Positions 53,939 to 62,991 of a DNA stretch of 64,000 nucleotides are shown here, in pieces. The stretch lies in contig JAEWLS010000028.1 of assembly GCA_023457435.1 (NCBI GenBank), positions 62,001 through 126,000 of the forward strand. The letters run 5' to 3'. How positions within the stretch are numbered: position 1 is the first letter of the stretch; the number at the start of each line of letters is the position of its first letter. The stretch comes from Pseudomonadota bacterium (GTDB lineage: Bacteria; Pseudomonadota; Alphaproteobacteria; Rhizobiales; Rhizobiaceae). The notes beneath the pieces were generated by a model. The model was not told the DNA's origin and searched no databases. It saw only the letters and a list, made by a program, of their open reading frames with translations. A program made the position numbers and the translations under genes.

Positions 53939-54574
53939 TCAGTATGCGAAGTGGATCTGCGACTTGTGCCGGGTCGGCTTCTCGATTTCATCGACCACGG
54001 CGCGGGCGAAGTCGACGCCGCTGATCGCCGACTTGCCGTTTTCGTCGAACAGCGCGACCTCGCCGCTGACGCGATAGCGTCCGACATCCTTTCCGGGAGC
54101 GTAGGACCCGAACTCCATCGCCGGGCTGACGAACAGCCAGTCGCCGCCGCTCTTGCCGGCCTCGAGATCTTTCAGCACCTCGTACATTTCGAGCGCCTCC
54201 TGCCGGTACTGCGGCGGGATCTGGTCGCCTTCCGTCATGCGCGGCGCACCTTCCGCCGGGCGAAGGCAGGTGAATCCGCCGATCGCAATGAATCGTGCGC
54301 CGGCCTTCGCCGAACGCTCCGCCAGTTCGCGGTAGACGCCTGGCAACTTGCCCACATTGTCTCCGCGCGGCGACAGCGTGGCTATCACGACGTCGCCCTT
54401 GCCGATGGTGACGTCCGCCTCGGTGGCAGTACCTGCGACGTAGTCGACGCCGCTGACCGGAGCCTTCGCAGCCGAGCGGCCCACCGCGGTCACCTTGTGC
54501 CCCCGCGCTGCCGCCTCCTTGACGATGGCCGAGCCGGCGTAACCGGTGCCGCCAAAGACGGTGATGTTCGTCAT
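53939..54574 (-). CDS. NAD(P)-binding (atypical SDR) protein
   Basis: A 211-residue Rossmann protein. It begins ITVFGGTGYAGSAIVKEAAARGHKVTAVGR (residues 4-33, read in parts), the GxxGxxG dinucleotide site, and ends with a short substrate domain (GDWLFVSPAMEFGSYAPG, SGVDFARAVVDEI). It is like the NmrA/YwnB-type atypical SDRs, whose substrates are mostly unknown. ATG 54574 has GAGAAGAAG upstream and gives the usual MTNITVFGGTG start. Confidence 0.87.
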   Translation of the reverse strand: MTNITVFGGTGYAGSAIVKEAAARGHKVTAVGRSAAKAPVSGVDYVAGTATEADVTIGKGDVVIATLSPRGDNVGKLPGVYRELAERSAKAGARFIAIGGFTCLRPAEGAPRMTEGDQIPPQYRQEALEMYEVLKDLEAGKSGGDWLFVSPAMEFGSYAPGKDVGRYRVSGEVALFDENGKSAISGVDFARAVVDEIEKPTRHKSQIHFAY

Positions 54575-54635
54575 GCTTCTTCTCTCCATTGTTCGCTAAA
54601 ACCCGGATGGCTCGTCGGGATCGCTTCGTGGACCG

Positions 54636-55763
54636 CTAGCGCACGACCGTGAGCTGCTTCGCCGCGCGGGTGATTGCGGTGTAGAGCCAGCGCTGGCGCG
54701 TCTCCTTGAACGCGTAGCTCTCGTCGAACAGCACGACCTTGTCCCACTGCGATCCCTGCGCCTTGTGGACCGTCAGCGCATAGCCGAAGTCGAAATCGTC
54801 GTAGCGCTTCTTGGTCTGCCACGGCACTTCGTCGTCAGGGTTCTCGAACGCGGACTTGAGCAGCTTGATCTTGGCGACGCCGCGATCGGGATCGTCCTCC
54901 TCGGGCGACACCAGCAGGTTGATCCCCGGCTTCACGGTCTCGCGCGACGAGGTCATGACCTTCCACAGCGATCCGTTCAGAAGCCCCTTCGCCTGGTCGT
55001 TGCGCAGGCACACGAGCTTGTCGCCAGCCTGCGGAAACGCCACGCCGAAGCCCTTCAGTTCGCGCAGCCGCTGATTGTAGCGCCGCCGTGTCCGGTTGGT
55101 GCCGACAAGCACCTGGTCGGCGCCGAGCACGATGTCCTGGTTCACCGCGTCGCGGCCGATGACCTGCGCAGTGCCGTAATCGCCGTTCATGAACTCGCGT
55201 CCCTCGCGCACGTCCATGGCGAGGCGGATGATCGGGTTGTCCTGCGCCTGTCGGTGGATTTCCGTCAGCAGGTGGTCGGGGTCGTGCTCGGTGAAAAAGC
55301 CGCCGCCTTGCACCGGCGGAAGCTGCGCCGGGTCGCCCAGCACGAGGATCGGGGTGCCGAAGCTCAGGAGGTCGCGTCCGAGCTGCTCGTCCACCATCGA
55401 GCACTCGTCGACGACGATCAGCTTGGCGCGCGCCACCGGACTCTGCCGATTGAGCGAGAAGGTCGGCGACATCGAGGTCTTGCCGGTGCTCTCGTCCTCG
55501 ACCGCCTCCTCGCCGCGCGGGCGGTAGATCAGGGAATGTATCGTCCTGGCGTTCACGGCGCCCTTCGAGCGCAGCACCTGTGCCGCCTTGCCGGTAAAGG
55601 CCGCGAACTGCACCTGGCCGTCGAGACCTTCCGCGAAATGGCGGGCCAGCGTCGTCTTGCCGGTGCCCGCATATCCGAACAGGCGGAAGATCTGCGGCCG
55701 TCCGCTTTTCAGCCAACGCGAAACGGCCTTCAGCGCCTCGTCTTGCTGCGGGGAAAACTGCAT
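54636..55763 (-). CDS. RecD-like ATP-dependent DNA helicase
   Basis: A 375-residue SF1 helicase: Walker A GYAGTGKTTLARHF (about residues 30-43), AFTGKAAQVL, Walker B in LIVVDECSMVDE, GDPAQLPPV, and the UvrD_C_2-type end FGYALTVHKAQGSQWDKVVLF with YTAITRAAKQLTVV. It is much shorter than RecD and lacks RecB/C partners. It is the stand-alone ATP-dependent RecD-like type common in Rhizobiales, for which no function is established. Confidence 0.9.
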   Translation of the reverse strand: MQFSPQQDEALKAVSRWLKSGRPQIFRLFGYAGTGKTTLARHFAEGLDGQVQFAAFTGKAAQVLRSKGAVNARTIHSLIYRPRGEEAVEDESTGKTSMSPTFSLNRQSPVARAKLIVVDECSMVDEQLGRDLLSFGTPILVLGDPAQLPPVQGGGFFTEHDPDHLLTEIHRQAQDNPIIRLAMDVREGREFMNGDYGTAQVIGRDAVNQDIVLGADQVLVGTNRTRRRYNQRLRELKGFGVAFPQAGDKLVCLRNDQAKGLLNGSLWKVMTSSRETVKPGINLLVSPEEDDPDRGVAKIKLLKSAFENPDDEVPWQTKKRYDDFDFGYALTVHKAQGSQWDKVVLFDESYAFKETRQRWLYTAITRAAKQLTVVR

Positions 55764-55805
55764 CAGCGCGTCAGACCGGATTCGCGGGTGCAGGGCAAGC
55801 GCGCC

Positions 55806-56195
55806 TCAAGCGAGATCGGTGTGGGAAAAATCGTCGCCCTTGTAGAGGAGCGGATCGCCTGATTTCTTGGCCAAAGCGTAGGAAAAGCAATCGCCCATAT
55901 TCAGACGCGCTGGATGACCGAGACCCTTGCCGTAGCGCTGATGCACGTCAGCAAGCCCCTCAACCAGGTCCGCCGATATCTCGACCATTGTTATTCCGGC
56001 GCGCTGTAGAAATTCTCGAACGATCGGCAGGCCGATGCTTCGGTCGCCCGTCTCTCTTCCGACAGCGATGATCGCTTCAAAGACGGATACCGGTGACGTG
56101 GTCGGGCGTTTCGACGCTGCAAGTCGAGATGCGAGAGCGACGTACCCTTCTTCTCGCAAGATGATTGCCACGATTGCAGACGCATCCACATGCAT
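55806..56195 (-). CDS. vapC: VapC-type PIN domain toxin
   Basis: A 129-residue PIN-domain ribonuclease. The acidic active site is visible: Asp4 (MHVDASAIVAIIL), a Glu near 40 (SVFEAIIAV), Asp near 102 (LNMGDCFSYALAKK) and Asp near 121 (YKGDDFSHTDL). Its ATG shares one base with the stop of the antitoxin gene. It forms a type II toxin-antitoxin pair with the gene before it. Confidence 0.9.
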   Translation of the reverse strand: MHVDASAIVAIILREEGYVALASRLAASKRPTTSPVSVFEAIIAVGRETGDRSIGLPIVREFLQRAGITMVEISADLVEGLADVHQRYGKGLGHPARLNMGDCFSYALAKKSGDPLLYKGDDFSHTDLA

Positions 56196-56458
56196 TAAAT
56201 GTCGCTCTCACCCCACATGTCGTCGAAGAACGCCTTGTCCGCCTTCTGATCGGACCTAGCCATTCTGTCTAAGCGATCGAATAACGGCTGCAGTCGCGCA
56301 AGCAGCGTTTTGCCGGGATCGACGTCATCCGTCGATGCATCAATTTTCAAGGCCGTGTCCACCGCCTCGTGAACGGCCTCTGTCAGACTCAGGCCGCGCT
56401 TCCGCGCAAGCTCGCGAACAAGCCGTTCTGTTTCCAAGTTTCTGATGTTGAGCGCCAA
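56195..56458 (-). CDS. vapB: VapB-type antitoxin
   Basis: An 87-residue antitoxin of the Rv0623-like VapB type: LNIRNLETERLVRELARKRGLSLTEAVHEAVDTAL (read in parts) is the ribbon-helix-helix DNA-binding N-terminus, and FDRLDRMARSDQKADKAFFDDMWGESDI is the toxin-binding tail. The start is taken as TTG 56458 because that puts the conserved ALNIRN at the N-terminus; an ATG at 56491 would add 11 residues. It is coupled to vapC. Confidence 0.8.
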   Translation of the reverse strand: MALNIRNLETERLVRELARKRGLSLTEAVHEAVDTALKIDASTDDVDPGKTLLARLQPLFDRLDRMARSDQKADKAFFDDMWGESDI

Positions 56459-56561
56459 TGCACGATACCATCTACACAGTGAAGGTAGCATGTAGAAATG
56501 CAGAACACAATGCGAACAACACTCGACGCATGAGGAGGCTGCGCAGAGCGCACTCGCCCGA

Positions 56562-57134
56562 CTACATCCCCTCAGGACCGCGAGTCATGGCGGCGATGCC
56601 GGTGCGGCAGATCTCGATGAGGCCGAGCGGCTTCATGATGGCGATGAACTGATCGATCTTCGTCCCCTTGCCGGTGATCTCGAAGATGAAGTGTTCTGTC
56701 GTCGCGTCGGAGACTTTTGCATGGAACGCCTCGGCCAGACGCAGCGCCTCGACGCGCGCTTCGCCCTTGCCGGTGACCTTCACCAGCGCCAGCTCCCGCT
56801 CCAGCGGACGCTCCTGCCCGCGCTCCCGCGCAACGACGGTGAGGTCGACGACCCGATGCACCGGCACGATGCGCTCGAGCTGGTGGCGGATCTGCTCGAT
56901 GACCTGCGGCGTGGCGCGCGTCGCGATGGTGATGCGCGAAAGATGCTTCTCGTGCTCGGTCTCCGAGACGGTCAGGCTGTCGATATTGTAGCCGCGGCCG
57001 GAGAACAGCCCGATGACGCGCGCGAGAACTCCCGGCTCGTTGTCGACGAGCACTGAAAGCGTGTGGCTCTCGGGCTCCGCCGTGTCCTTGGTGATGAAAT
57101 ACGGCGAACCGGTCGGCTGGAGCTGAGCGTTCAT
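56562..57134 (-). CDS. ilvH: Acetolactate synthase small (regulatory) subunit
   Basis: A 190-residue subunit with an N-terminal ACT domain (HTLSVLVDNEPGVLARVIGLFSGRGYNIDSL, about 25-55, read in parts), which binds valine, and the IlvH C-terminal domain (VDLTVVARERGQERPLERELALVKV onward). It activates and gives feedback control to IlvI. It lies 25 bases after ilvI on the same strand. Confidence 0.96.
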   Translation of the reverse strand: MNAQLQPTGSPYFITKDTAEPESHTLSVLVDNEPGVLARVIGLFSGRGYNIDSLTVSETEHEKHLSRITIATRATPQVIEQIRHQLERIVPVHRVVDLTVVARERGQERPLERELALVKVTGKGEARVEALRLAEAFHAKVSDATTEHFIFEITGKGTKIDQFIAIMKPLGLIEICRTGIAAMTRGPEGM

Positions 57135-57159
57135 GTAGTGATCTCCGTTGCGGACGCTC

Positions 57160-58944
57160 TCAGACGAGCATCCGGCCTTTCGCGTCGATGGCAGTGGCGA
57201 TCGCCTCGTCGGTGGCCTCGTCCGGCAGCAGCATCTCGTTGTGGGCCTTGCCGGAGGGGATCATCGGGAAGCAGTTGGCGAGGTTGGCGACGCGGCAGTC
57301 GAACAGAACCGGCTTGCGGACGTCGATCATCTCCTGGATCGCCTCATCGAGTTCGCCCGGCTTCTCGCAACGAATTCCGTGCGCGCCATAGGCTTCGGCC
57401 AGCTTGACGAAATCCGGCATCGCCTCGGTGTAGGAATGCGACAGGCGGTTGCCGTGCAGCAACTGCTGCCACTGTCGCACCATCCCCATGTACTGGTTGT
57501 TCAGGATGAAGATCTTGATGGGCGCACTGTACTGGACCGCCGTCGACATTTCCTGAATCGTCATCTGCACCGAGGCGTCGCCGGCGATGTCGATCACGAG
57601 CGCGTCAGGATGCGCGATCTGAACGCCGAGCGCGGCGGGCAGGCCGTATCCCATGGTGCCGAGGCCGCCCGATGTCATCCAGCGGTTCGGTTTTTCGAAG
57701 CCATAGTGCTGTGCAGCCCACATCTGATGCTGCCCGACCTCGGTCGTGATGAAGGTGTCGCGCTCCCGGGTCAGTTCGTAGAGCCGCTCGATCGCGTATT
57801 GCGGCATGATCACGTCGGCGCTGCGCGTGTAGGCGAGCGAATTGCGCGCGCGCCAGCGCTCGATCTGATCGAGCCACGGCTTCAGCTGCCCCTTGTCCTG
57901 CCGCGCCGATGCGCGCCACAGCCGAACCATGTCCTCGAGCACGCGGCCGACGTCGCCGAGGATGGGCACCTCGACACGCACGTTCTTGTTCAGCGAAGAC
58001 GGGTCGATGTCGATGTGGATCTTCGTCGAGTTCGGGGAGAACGCATTGAGCCGCCCGGTGATGCGGTCGTCGAACCGCGCGCCGATGCACAGCATGACGT
58101 CGCAATCGTGCATTGCCATGTTGGCTTCGTACGTGCCGTGCATGCCGAGCATGCCGAGCCAGTTCTTGCCGCTCGCCGGATAGGCGCCAAGGCCCATCAG
58201 GGTCGAGGTGATCGGGAAGCCGGTGAGATCGACGAGTTCCCGCAGCAGATGGCTTGCCTCGGCGCCGGAGTTCACCACCCCGCCGCCGGAGTAGATGATC
58301 GGCCGCTTTGCCGCGGCCATGAGCGAGATGGCGTGGCGGATCTTCTCGAGGTCGCCCTGCAGCTTGGGTTGATAGCTGGTGCGCGGCGCAGTCTGCGGCG
58401 GCGTGTACATGCCTTTGGCGAACTGCACGTCCTTCGGGATGTCCACGACGACAGGCCCTGGGCGTCCCGTGGTCGCCACATGGAAGGCCTCGTGCAATGT
58501 CGCAGCGAGTTCGTTGACGTCGGTGACCAGCCAGTTGTGCTTCGTGCACGGCCGTGTGATGCCGACCGTGTCGCATTCCTGGAACGCGTCGGAGCCGATC
58601 AGCGAGGTCGAAACCTGTCCAGTGATGCAGATCAGCGGGATCGAATCCATCAGCGCGTCCTGCAGCGGTGTGACGGCGTTGGTGGCGCCGGGACCCGAGG
58701 TGACCAGCATGACGCCTGCCTTGCCGGTCGAGCGCGCATAGCCTTCCGCCGCGTGGCCGGCGCCCTGCTCGTGCCTGACGAGGATGTGCTGGACCGAGTC
58801 CTGCTGGAAGATCTCGTCGTAGATCGGAAGGACCGCGCCGCCGGGATAGCCGAAGATGTGCTCGACGCCGTTGTCCTTCAGCGCCTGGACCACCATTTCC
58901 GCCCCGCTCATCTCACGGCGGCCGGTCTCTGCTCGTGCGTTCAT
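57160..58944 (-). CDS. ilvI: Acetolactate synthase large (catalytic) subunit
   Basis: A 594-residue thiamine-diphosphate enzyme that makes 2-acetolactate and 2-aceto-2-hydroxybutyrate. FGYPGGAVLPIYDEIFQ (about residues 30-46) includes the region before the catalytic Glu, RHEQGAGHAAEGYARSTGK follows, and the ThDP motif GDASVQMT...ILNNQYMGMVRQWQ lies near 445-475. ATG 58944 begins MNARAETGRREMSGAEMVV; the frame is open further upstream. A leader peptide and attenuator precede the gene. Confidence 0.96.
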   Translation of the reverse strand: MNARAETGRREMSGAEMVVQALKDNGVEHIFGYPGGAVLPIYDEIFQQDSVQHILVRHEQGAGHAAEGYARSTGKAGVMLVTSGPGATNAVTPLQDALMDSIPLICITGQVSTSLIGSDAFQECDTVGITRPCTKHNWLVTDVNELAATLHEAFHVATTGRPGPVVVDIPKDVQFAKGMYTPPQTAPRTSYQPKLQGDLEKIRHAISLMAAAKRPIIYSGGGVVNSGAEASHLLRELVDLTGFPITSTLMGLGAYPASGKNWLGMLGMHGTYEANMAMHDCDVMLCIGARFDDRITGRLNAFSPNSTKIHIDIDPSSLNKNVRVEVPILGDVGRVLEDMVRLWRASARQDKGQLKPWLDQIERWRARNSLAYTRSADVIMPQYAIERLYELTRERDTFITTEVGQHQMWAAQHYGFEKPNRWMTSGGLGTMGYGLPAALGVQIAHPDALVIDIAGDASVQMTIQEMSTAVQYSAPIKIFILNNQYMGMVRQWQQLLHGNRLSHSYTEAMPDFVKLAEAYGAHGIRCEKPGELDEAIQEMIDVRKPVLFDCRVANLANCFPMIPSGKAHNEMLLPDEATDEAIATAIDAKGRMLV

Positions 58945-59007
58945 CGTTCTGGTCCCGTCTCGCGCCCGGAAGCGCCGTTGCACTGTCGTCTAGTCGGATC
59001 GAAGGCA

Positions 59008-59034
59008 ATAAAAAAGGCCCCCGAAGGAGCCTCT
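59008..59034 (-). terminator. Attenuator terminator before ilvI
   Basis: On the - strand GGCTCC (59031-59026) pairs with GGGGCC (59021-59016), followed by a run of six T. It lies between the leader peptide and ilvI, the position of a transcription attenuator. Confidence 0.75.
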
Positions 59035-59064
59035 GTCTGCGCATGGGTCGGTCTTGCCCGGCGG

Positions 59065-59118
59065 TTACACCGCCTTGCCCACGCGCATTCCTACTACGAG
59101 AATGATTGTCTTCGCCAT
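59065..59118 (-). promoter_or_regulatory. ilvIH leader peptide (IlvL-type, 17 aa)
   Basis: ATG at 59118 encodes MAKTIILVVGMRVGKAV and stops at 59065. Six of its 17 codons are Ile, Leu or Val, with IILVV in a row, the signature of an attenuation leader for branched-chain amino acid genes. A Rho-independent terminator follows about 30 bases later and ilvI about 120 bases later. Stalling at Ile/Val/Leu codons when these charged tRNAs are scarce would favour read-through. Confidence 0.8.
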
Positions 59119-59181
59119 CGTCGCGGACATTAGTGGCGCAGCGGAACGCCTGTCAATGGGAATTCCGCCGCGCCAGCGACA

Positions 59182-59553
59182 TCAGGCCATCGCCCGCGCA
59201 CCGGCACCGGTACCGGAACGCATCGTCACCACCGCGGTTGCCACAAGCGCTGCCGAAAGAGCGGCATGGATCAGCACGCGGAAGTCGAGATAGCCAACCT
59301 CGGCGCCGCCGAAGCCGAGAGCCACGAGTAGCCAGGAGACGGTGCCCACCAGCGCGCCCCAGCCGACCGCCGTGTCGTGACGGCGCATCACCCTGAGCAC
59401 GTTGAGAAAGACGACGCTTAGACAGAATCCCGAGGCGGCGAGTGCCCACACCAGCACCTCGCTCCCTCTGGGATAGGAGGCAACACTGCCTATTGCGTGG
59501 AGCACGGCGCTGATGCCGAGAAGCGCGCAAAGCGCAAGTTCGAGGCGGCGCAT
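59182..59553 (-). CDS. Small membrane protein (123 aa)
   Basis: A 123-residue protein with four hydrophobic segments (about 5-22, 33-52, 64-82 and 89-108) and no recognised family. It is the third gene of an arsR-AHSA1-membrane protein operon; its start shares one base with the AHSA1 stop. DoxX-like or DUF1772-type proteins often occupy this place, but I cannot assign it to either. Confidence 0.65.
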   Translation of the reverse strand: MRRLELALCALLGISAVLHAIGSVASYPRGSEVLVWALAASGFCLSVVFLNVLRVMRRHDTAVGWGALVGTVSWLLVALGFGGAEVGYLDFRVLIHAALSAALVATAVVTMRSGTGAGARAMA

Positions 59554-60029
59554 CAGAGTTTCCCTTCGTTGATGAGCATGATGAAGTTCGCGATCGAGCC
59601 GCTCCAGCCGCCGGTCCCGTCGAGGCCCTTGAAGAACTCGGGGTCGACCGGCCCGAAGCGATCCAGGTTACGGTGTTCGAAATCGACGCGCGTCCCCGCT
59701 CCCTCCGGCGAGAAGCGGACCTCCACCTCGGTCACGAGCGCTGGATTGAAGCTGTAGGTCCCGTCGAGTTGCCAGGCGAGCACCATGCGGTGCGGCGGCT
59801 CCCACTCGATGACATGTCCCCAGTCGGCTTGCGCGCCACCCTCGCCCACTTCGTACCAGCGGCCCTTCGGCTTCGGTTCGATGACGATGTCGCGGCGGCT
59901 GCCCGTCAGGGTCTGCACGGATGGGCTCCAGTCGTGCATCCGCCGCGCGAATACGTCGAACGCCCTCTCTGGCGTCGCTTTCACGACGAAGCTCTTTCTG
60001 ATCGGTGCTGGTGTGATGGTTGCTGGCAT
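59553..60029 (-). CDS. SRPBCC (AHSA1-like) domain protein
   Basis: A 158-residue START-like protein: SFVVKATPERAFDVFARRMHDW at the front, then RWYEVGEGGAQADWGHVIEWEPPHRMVLAW and the end WSGSIANFIMLINEG. Such AHSA1 proteins form a hydrophobic pocket; many are encoded after an ArsR regulator, and their ligands are unknown. One base separates it from the arsR stop, so they are co-translated. Confidence 0.87.
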   Translation of the reverse strand: MPATITPAPIRKSFVVKATPERAFDVFARRMHDWSPSVQTLTGSRRDIVIEPKPKGRWYEVGEGGAQADWGHVIEWEPPHRMVLAWQLDGTYSFNPALVTEVEVRFSPEGAGTRVDFEHRNLDRFGPVDPEFFKGLDGTGGWSGSIANFIMLINEGKL

Positions 60030-60030
60030 C

Positions 60031-60339
60031 TCAGTCGTTTCCCTCTTCGAAAAGCTTTGCGTAATTGTCGAGCGCCTCCGCCCAGTGGCGGTCCAGCCAT
60101 GCCCGGATCACGCCGAGCCCGCGCGGGTCGATGCTGTAGATGTTGCGCGCGCCCTCGGCGCGCACCTGAACCAGTTCGGCCTTCTTCAGCACGTCGAGAT
60201 GCTGGGACACGGCGGGCTGCGAGATCGCCATGCCCTCGGTGATCTCGCGGACCGACATCGGGCGGCGCGCCAGCCGCTCCACGATGTGGCGTCTCGACGA
60301 GTCGGACAGGGCTTTGAAGACTGCAGTACCATCGGCCAT
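60031..60339 (-). CDS. ArsR family regulator of the AHSA1 operon
   Basis: A 102-residue winged-helix repressor: LSDSSRRHIVERLARRPMSVREI then ISQPAVSQHLDVLKKAELVQVRAEGARNIYSID (read in parts). It has no metal-binding cysteines, so it is of the kind that senses something other than metals. A 13-base palindrome immediately upstream may be its operator. It is the first gene of the operon with the AHSA1 and membrane protein genes. Confidence 0.9.
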   Translation of the reverse strand: MADGTAVFKALSDSSRRHIVERLARRPMSVREITEGMAISQPAVSQHLDVLKKAELVQVRAEGARNIYSIDPRGLGVIRAWLDRHWAEALDNYAKLFEEGND

Positions 60340-60340
60340 A

Positions 60341-60353
60341 GCTTATCATAAGC
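60341..60353 (-). promoter_or_regulatory. Palindromic operator-like site before arsR (AHSA1 operon)
   Basis: GCTTATCATAAGC is a perfect 6-bp inverted repeat with a one-base centre, one base before the start codon. Autoregulation is inferred. Confidence 0.55.
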
Positions 60354-60444
60354 ACATGCCTATATAAGGCGTCAAGCGTGGCGTTTACCTTGCTTCAACC
60401 CAGCCGGAATACGCCCCTTTAACCCTCTTCGGTTAAGAGCGGGG

Positions 60445-62298
60445 ATGGCGGGTAAAAAAGGTAAGCTGATGTATGTCGAGCGTGGCTCAGTTCAGCCAGA
60501 GGCGGTCGACCAGGAGCGCCGGACCAGCGCCCAGCCCGCTGCTCGGGTGCTCGGCCGGGTCGTCCAGTGCGATGGCGCTCGCGCGACGATAGCAGCCTAC
60601 GCGGACGGCGAAGACAATGCTCTCAACGGTCTCTGGACCGTCGGGCGCATGATCTCGATCAACCTCAAGGAAACGCGCACCGTCGGCCTCGTCTACGGCA
60701 TCAACCAGCCGCAGCACGGGTGGCGCGAGGACGAGCCGAACGCCATCGAGGTCTCGGTCGAGCTGATCGGCGAAGTCCGCGACGTCGACGGCCGCCCCGT
60801 CTTCGATCGCGGCATCACGATCTACCCGAACATTGGCGCGATTTCGCACCGCATCCGCGCCCGCGATCTCGAGGCGGTTTACGACCTCGGCGGCAAGAAC
60901 AGCGTCCGCGTCGGCAACCTCTCGCAGGACGATGGCATCGCCGCCTGCATCGCCATCGACGACACACTCAACCGTCACTTCGCCGTGGTCGGGACGACCG
61001 GCGTCGGGAAGTCGACGGCGGTGTCGCTCCTGCTTCGCAAGGCGATCGCATCGCGTCCCGACCTTCGGATCCTGATCCTCGACCCGCACAACGAGTTCGC
61101 TTCCACCTTTCCTGACCATGCGGTTCGCATCGACTCGCGCACGCTTGACCTGCCGTTCTGGGTCTTCAAGCTTGAGGAACTGACCGAGGTGCTGTTTCGC
61201 GGGCGCGAGCCGGTCGCGGAGGAGGTCGAATTCCTTCGCGATCTGATACCGCTCGCCAAGCAGATGTTTCGCGGTAACGCCCAACAGGTCCAGTTGCGCC
61301 GCTCCAACGATAGCGCCGTGACGGCCGATACGCCCGTGCCCTACCGCATGACTGACCTTGTGAAGCTCATCGACGACCGGATGGGCATGCTCGATTCCAA
61401 GAACGACAGGCCGACCTACCGCTCGCTGCGCATCCGCCTCGAGTCGGCGATGAACGACCCGCGCTACCGCTTCATGTTCAGCGGCCGTCCCTTCGAGGAG
61501 AATTTGCAGCACACGATCGGCCGCATCTTCCGGGTTCCGCACGAGGGAAAGCCTGTGACCTGCCTCGAGATGGCCGGCATGCCGTCCGAGGTCGTCAACT
61601 CCGTCTGCTCGGTGCTTGCCCGCCTCGCCTTCGACCTGGCCATGTGGTCGAACGGCAAGTTGAAGCTGCTGGTGCTCTGCGAGGAGGCGCATCGTTACAT
61701 GCCCTCGGACACGCGGCTCGGTTTCGCGCCGACGCGGCACGCCCTGTCCCGCATCGCCAAGGAAGGCCGCAAGTACGGCTGCTACCTCGGCGTCGTGACG
61801 CAGCGCCCCGGAGAGCTCGACCCGACTATCCTGTCGCAATGCTCTACGATCTTCGCCATGCGCCTCGCCAACGAGCGCGACCAGGACATCATACGTTCGG
61901 CCATCGCGGACTCGTCGGCATCGACCTTGTCTTTCCTCTCGTCGATGGGGCAGCGCGAGGCGATCGCCTTCGGCGAAGGCGTCGCGACGACCATGCGCAT
62001 GAAGTTCGAACGGCTGGATCCGGCCTACATTCCCGGTTCGACGGAGAAGCTCGACGTTGGCGAGCACGGCGCGACCGACGACCGCGATATCGATCTCGCG
62101 ACGCTGGTCGCGAAACTCTCCAACCTGCGCAGCGGCACCGAGCCGCTGGAGGGCTCGGGCGCCGTCGACACTTCGATGTTCGGCAGCGACTCGATCCTCA
62201 AACGACCCCAGGTCGTGCCGTCGCCCGCCGAGGGCGAGCGCGGCTTCTATGGCCGCCGCGCCTACGACAACCCGCCGCCCCGCCTGCCCCGCAGATAA
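60445..62298 (+). CDS. HerA-like DUF87 ATPase
   Basis: A 617-residue ATPase of the HerA/FtsK class. An N-terminal beta-barrel (HAS-barrel-like) part (about 30-150) precedes the Walker A VVGTTGVGKSTAVSLLL (about residue 180), DPHNEFAST near 205, Walker B LLVLCEEAHRYMP (about 410) and a sensor in GVVTQRPGELD. It ends in a disordered Arg/Pro tail. Archaeal HerA works with the NurA nuclease in end resection; no NurA or nuclease lies beside it. Orthologues are usual in Rhizobiales, with no established role. ATG 60469 is a possible shorter start. Confidence 0.87.
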   Translation: MAGKKGKLMYVERGSVQPEAVDQERRTSAQPAARVLGRVVQCDGARATIAAYADGEDNALNGLWTVGRMISINLKETRTVGLVYGINQPQHGWREDEPNAIEVSVELIGEVRDVDGRPVFDRGITIYPNIGAISHRIRARDLEAVYDLGGKNSVRVGNLSQDDGIAACIAIDDTLNRHFAVVGTTGVGKSTAVSLLLRKAIASRPDLRILILDPHNEFASTFPDHAVRIDSRTLDLPFWVFKLEELTEVLFRGREPVAEEVEFLRDLIPLAKQMFRGNAQQVQLRRSNDSAVTADTPVPYRMTDLVKLIDDRMGMLDSKNDRPTYRSLRIRLESAMNDPRYRFMFSGRPFEENLQHTIGRIFRVPHEGKPVTCLEMAGMPSEVVNSVCSVLARLAFDLAMWSNGKLKLLVLCEEAHRYMPSDTRLGFAPTRHALSRIAKEGRKYGCYLGVVTQRPGELDPTILSQCSTIFAMRLANERDQDIIRSAIADSSASTLSFLSSMGQREAIAFGEGVATTMRMKFERLDPAYIPGSTEKLDVGEHGATDDRDIDLATLVAKLSNLRSGTEPLEGSGAVDTSMFGSDSILKRPQVVPSPAEGERGFYGRRAYDNPPPRLPRR

Positions 62299-62387
62299 CC
62301 TTAACTGCAGCGGGCGCTTTGGCTGAACGGCCGCTTGCGCCTATTGTGCGCCGATTCGCGGCAGGCCGCCGCGGGCGGGGGATTCAG

Positions 62388-62984
62388 GTGACCATGGTGG
62401 TGCCGGCGCCGGAGAACAGCGCGCTTGCGGACGTAGCTCCCTCTCGCCGCGGCGAGGGCCGTTCCGTCGCGCTGTGCCTGGCGCTCGCCTTGCCTGTCGG
62501 TATCGCCGCCTCCGCGGGCCTCCTGATAAGTGCCGGGCTGGTCGATACATTGCCAAGGCGGGAGTGGATCCTGCCCTCCGCCTACGTCGCCCTCGTGGTC
62601 GCACTTTTTGTCGCGGGCGTATTCGCCGCCATCGGCGCGCGGGTCGAGACGTCCGTGTACGGCAGGCGTCGTGTACCCCGAATGCGTGCCTGGCTCGCGT
62701 CGTTCGGCCTCGCACCGTTCGGCGCCCTGGTCTTCTTCTTCGCCATAGGCATCGGAGCGCCGCCGTCGCTGCAGACGGTGCTCGGCATCCTCGTCGTCGC
62801 GGCAATCTTGCTGACCGCGGTGTTGGCGCGCAGGCTGCTTGCAGCTCTCGCCGAGAAGCTGCTGATCGCGTTCTTCGCCTGGCTCATGATCCTCGTCGCC
62901 CCGGTCGCATGGCCCAACCCGGTCGTACAGGCATTTTCGGAGTGGTTGCTGTGGCTGCTCCGGCAGAGCGGCGTGATCGCGTAG
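62388..62984 (+). CDS. Membrane protein (198 aa), unknown function
   Basis: A 198-residue protein with five hydrophobic segments (about 28-50, 60-82, 100-122, 128-148 and 155-176) and a soluble N-terminus. No family is recognised. GTG 62388 follows GGGCGGGG at good spacing; ATG 62394 is an alternative. It lies 89 bases after the HerA-like gene and could be co-transcribed with it. It converges on the diguanylate cyclase gene, 7 bases apart. Confidence 0.6.
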   Translation: MTMVVPAPENSALADVAPSRRGEGRSVALCLALALPVGIAASAGLLISAGLVDTLPRREWILPSAYVALVVALFVAGVFAAIGARVETSVYGRRRVPRMRAWLASFGLAPFGALVFFFAIGIGAPPSLQTVLGILVVAAILLTAVLARRLLAALAEKLLIAFFAWLMILVAPVAWPNPVVQAFSEWLLWLLRQSGVIA

Positions 62985-62991
62985 GAACGGC

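Noticed and set aside
57148..59133. A 661-codon frame on the + strand
   Set aside because: It is antisense to ilvI; no domain is recognisable.
60445..62298. HerA-NurA end-resection or HerA-Sir2/DUF4297 defence pair
   Set aside because: No nuclease or effector gene adjoins it, and the gene appears to be a normal chromosomal gene of this group.
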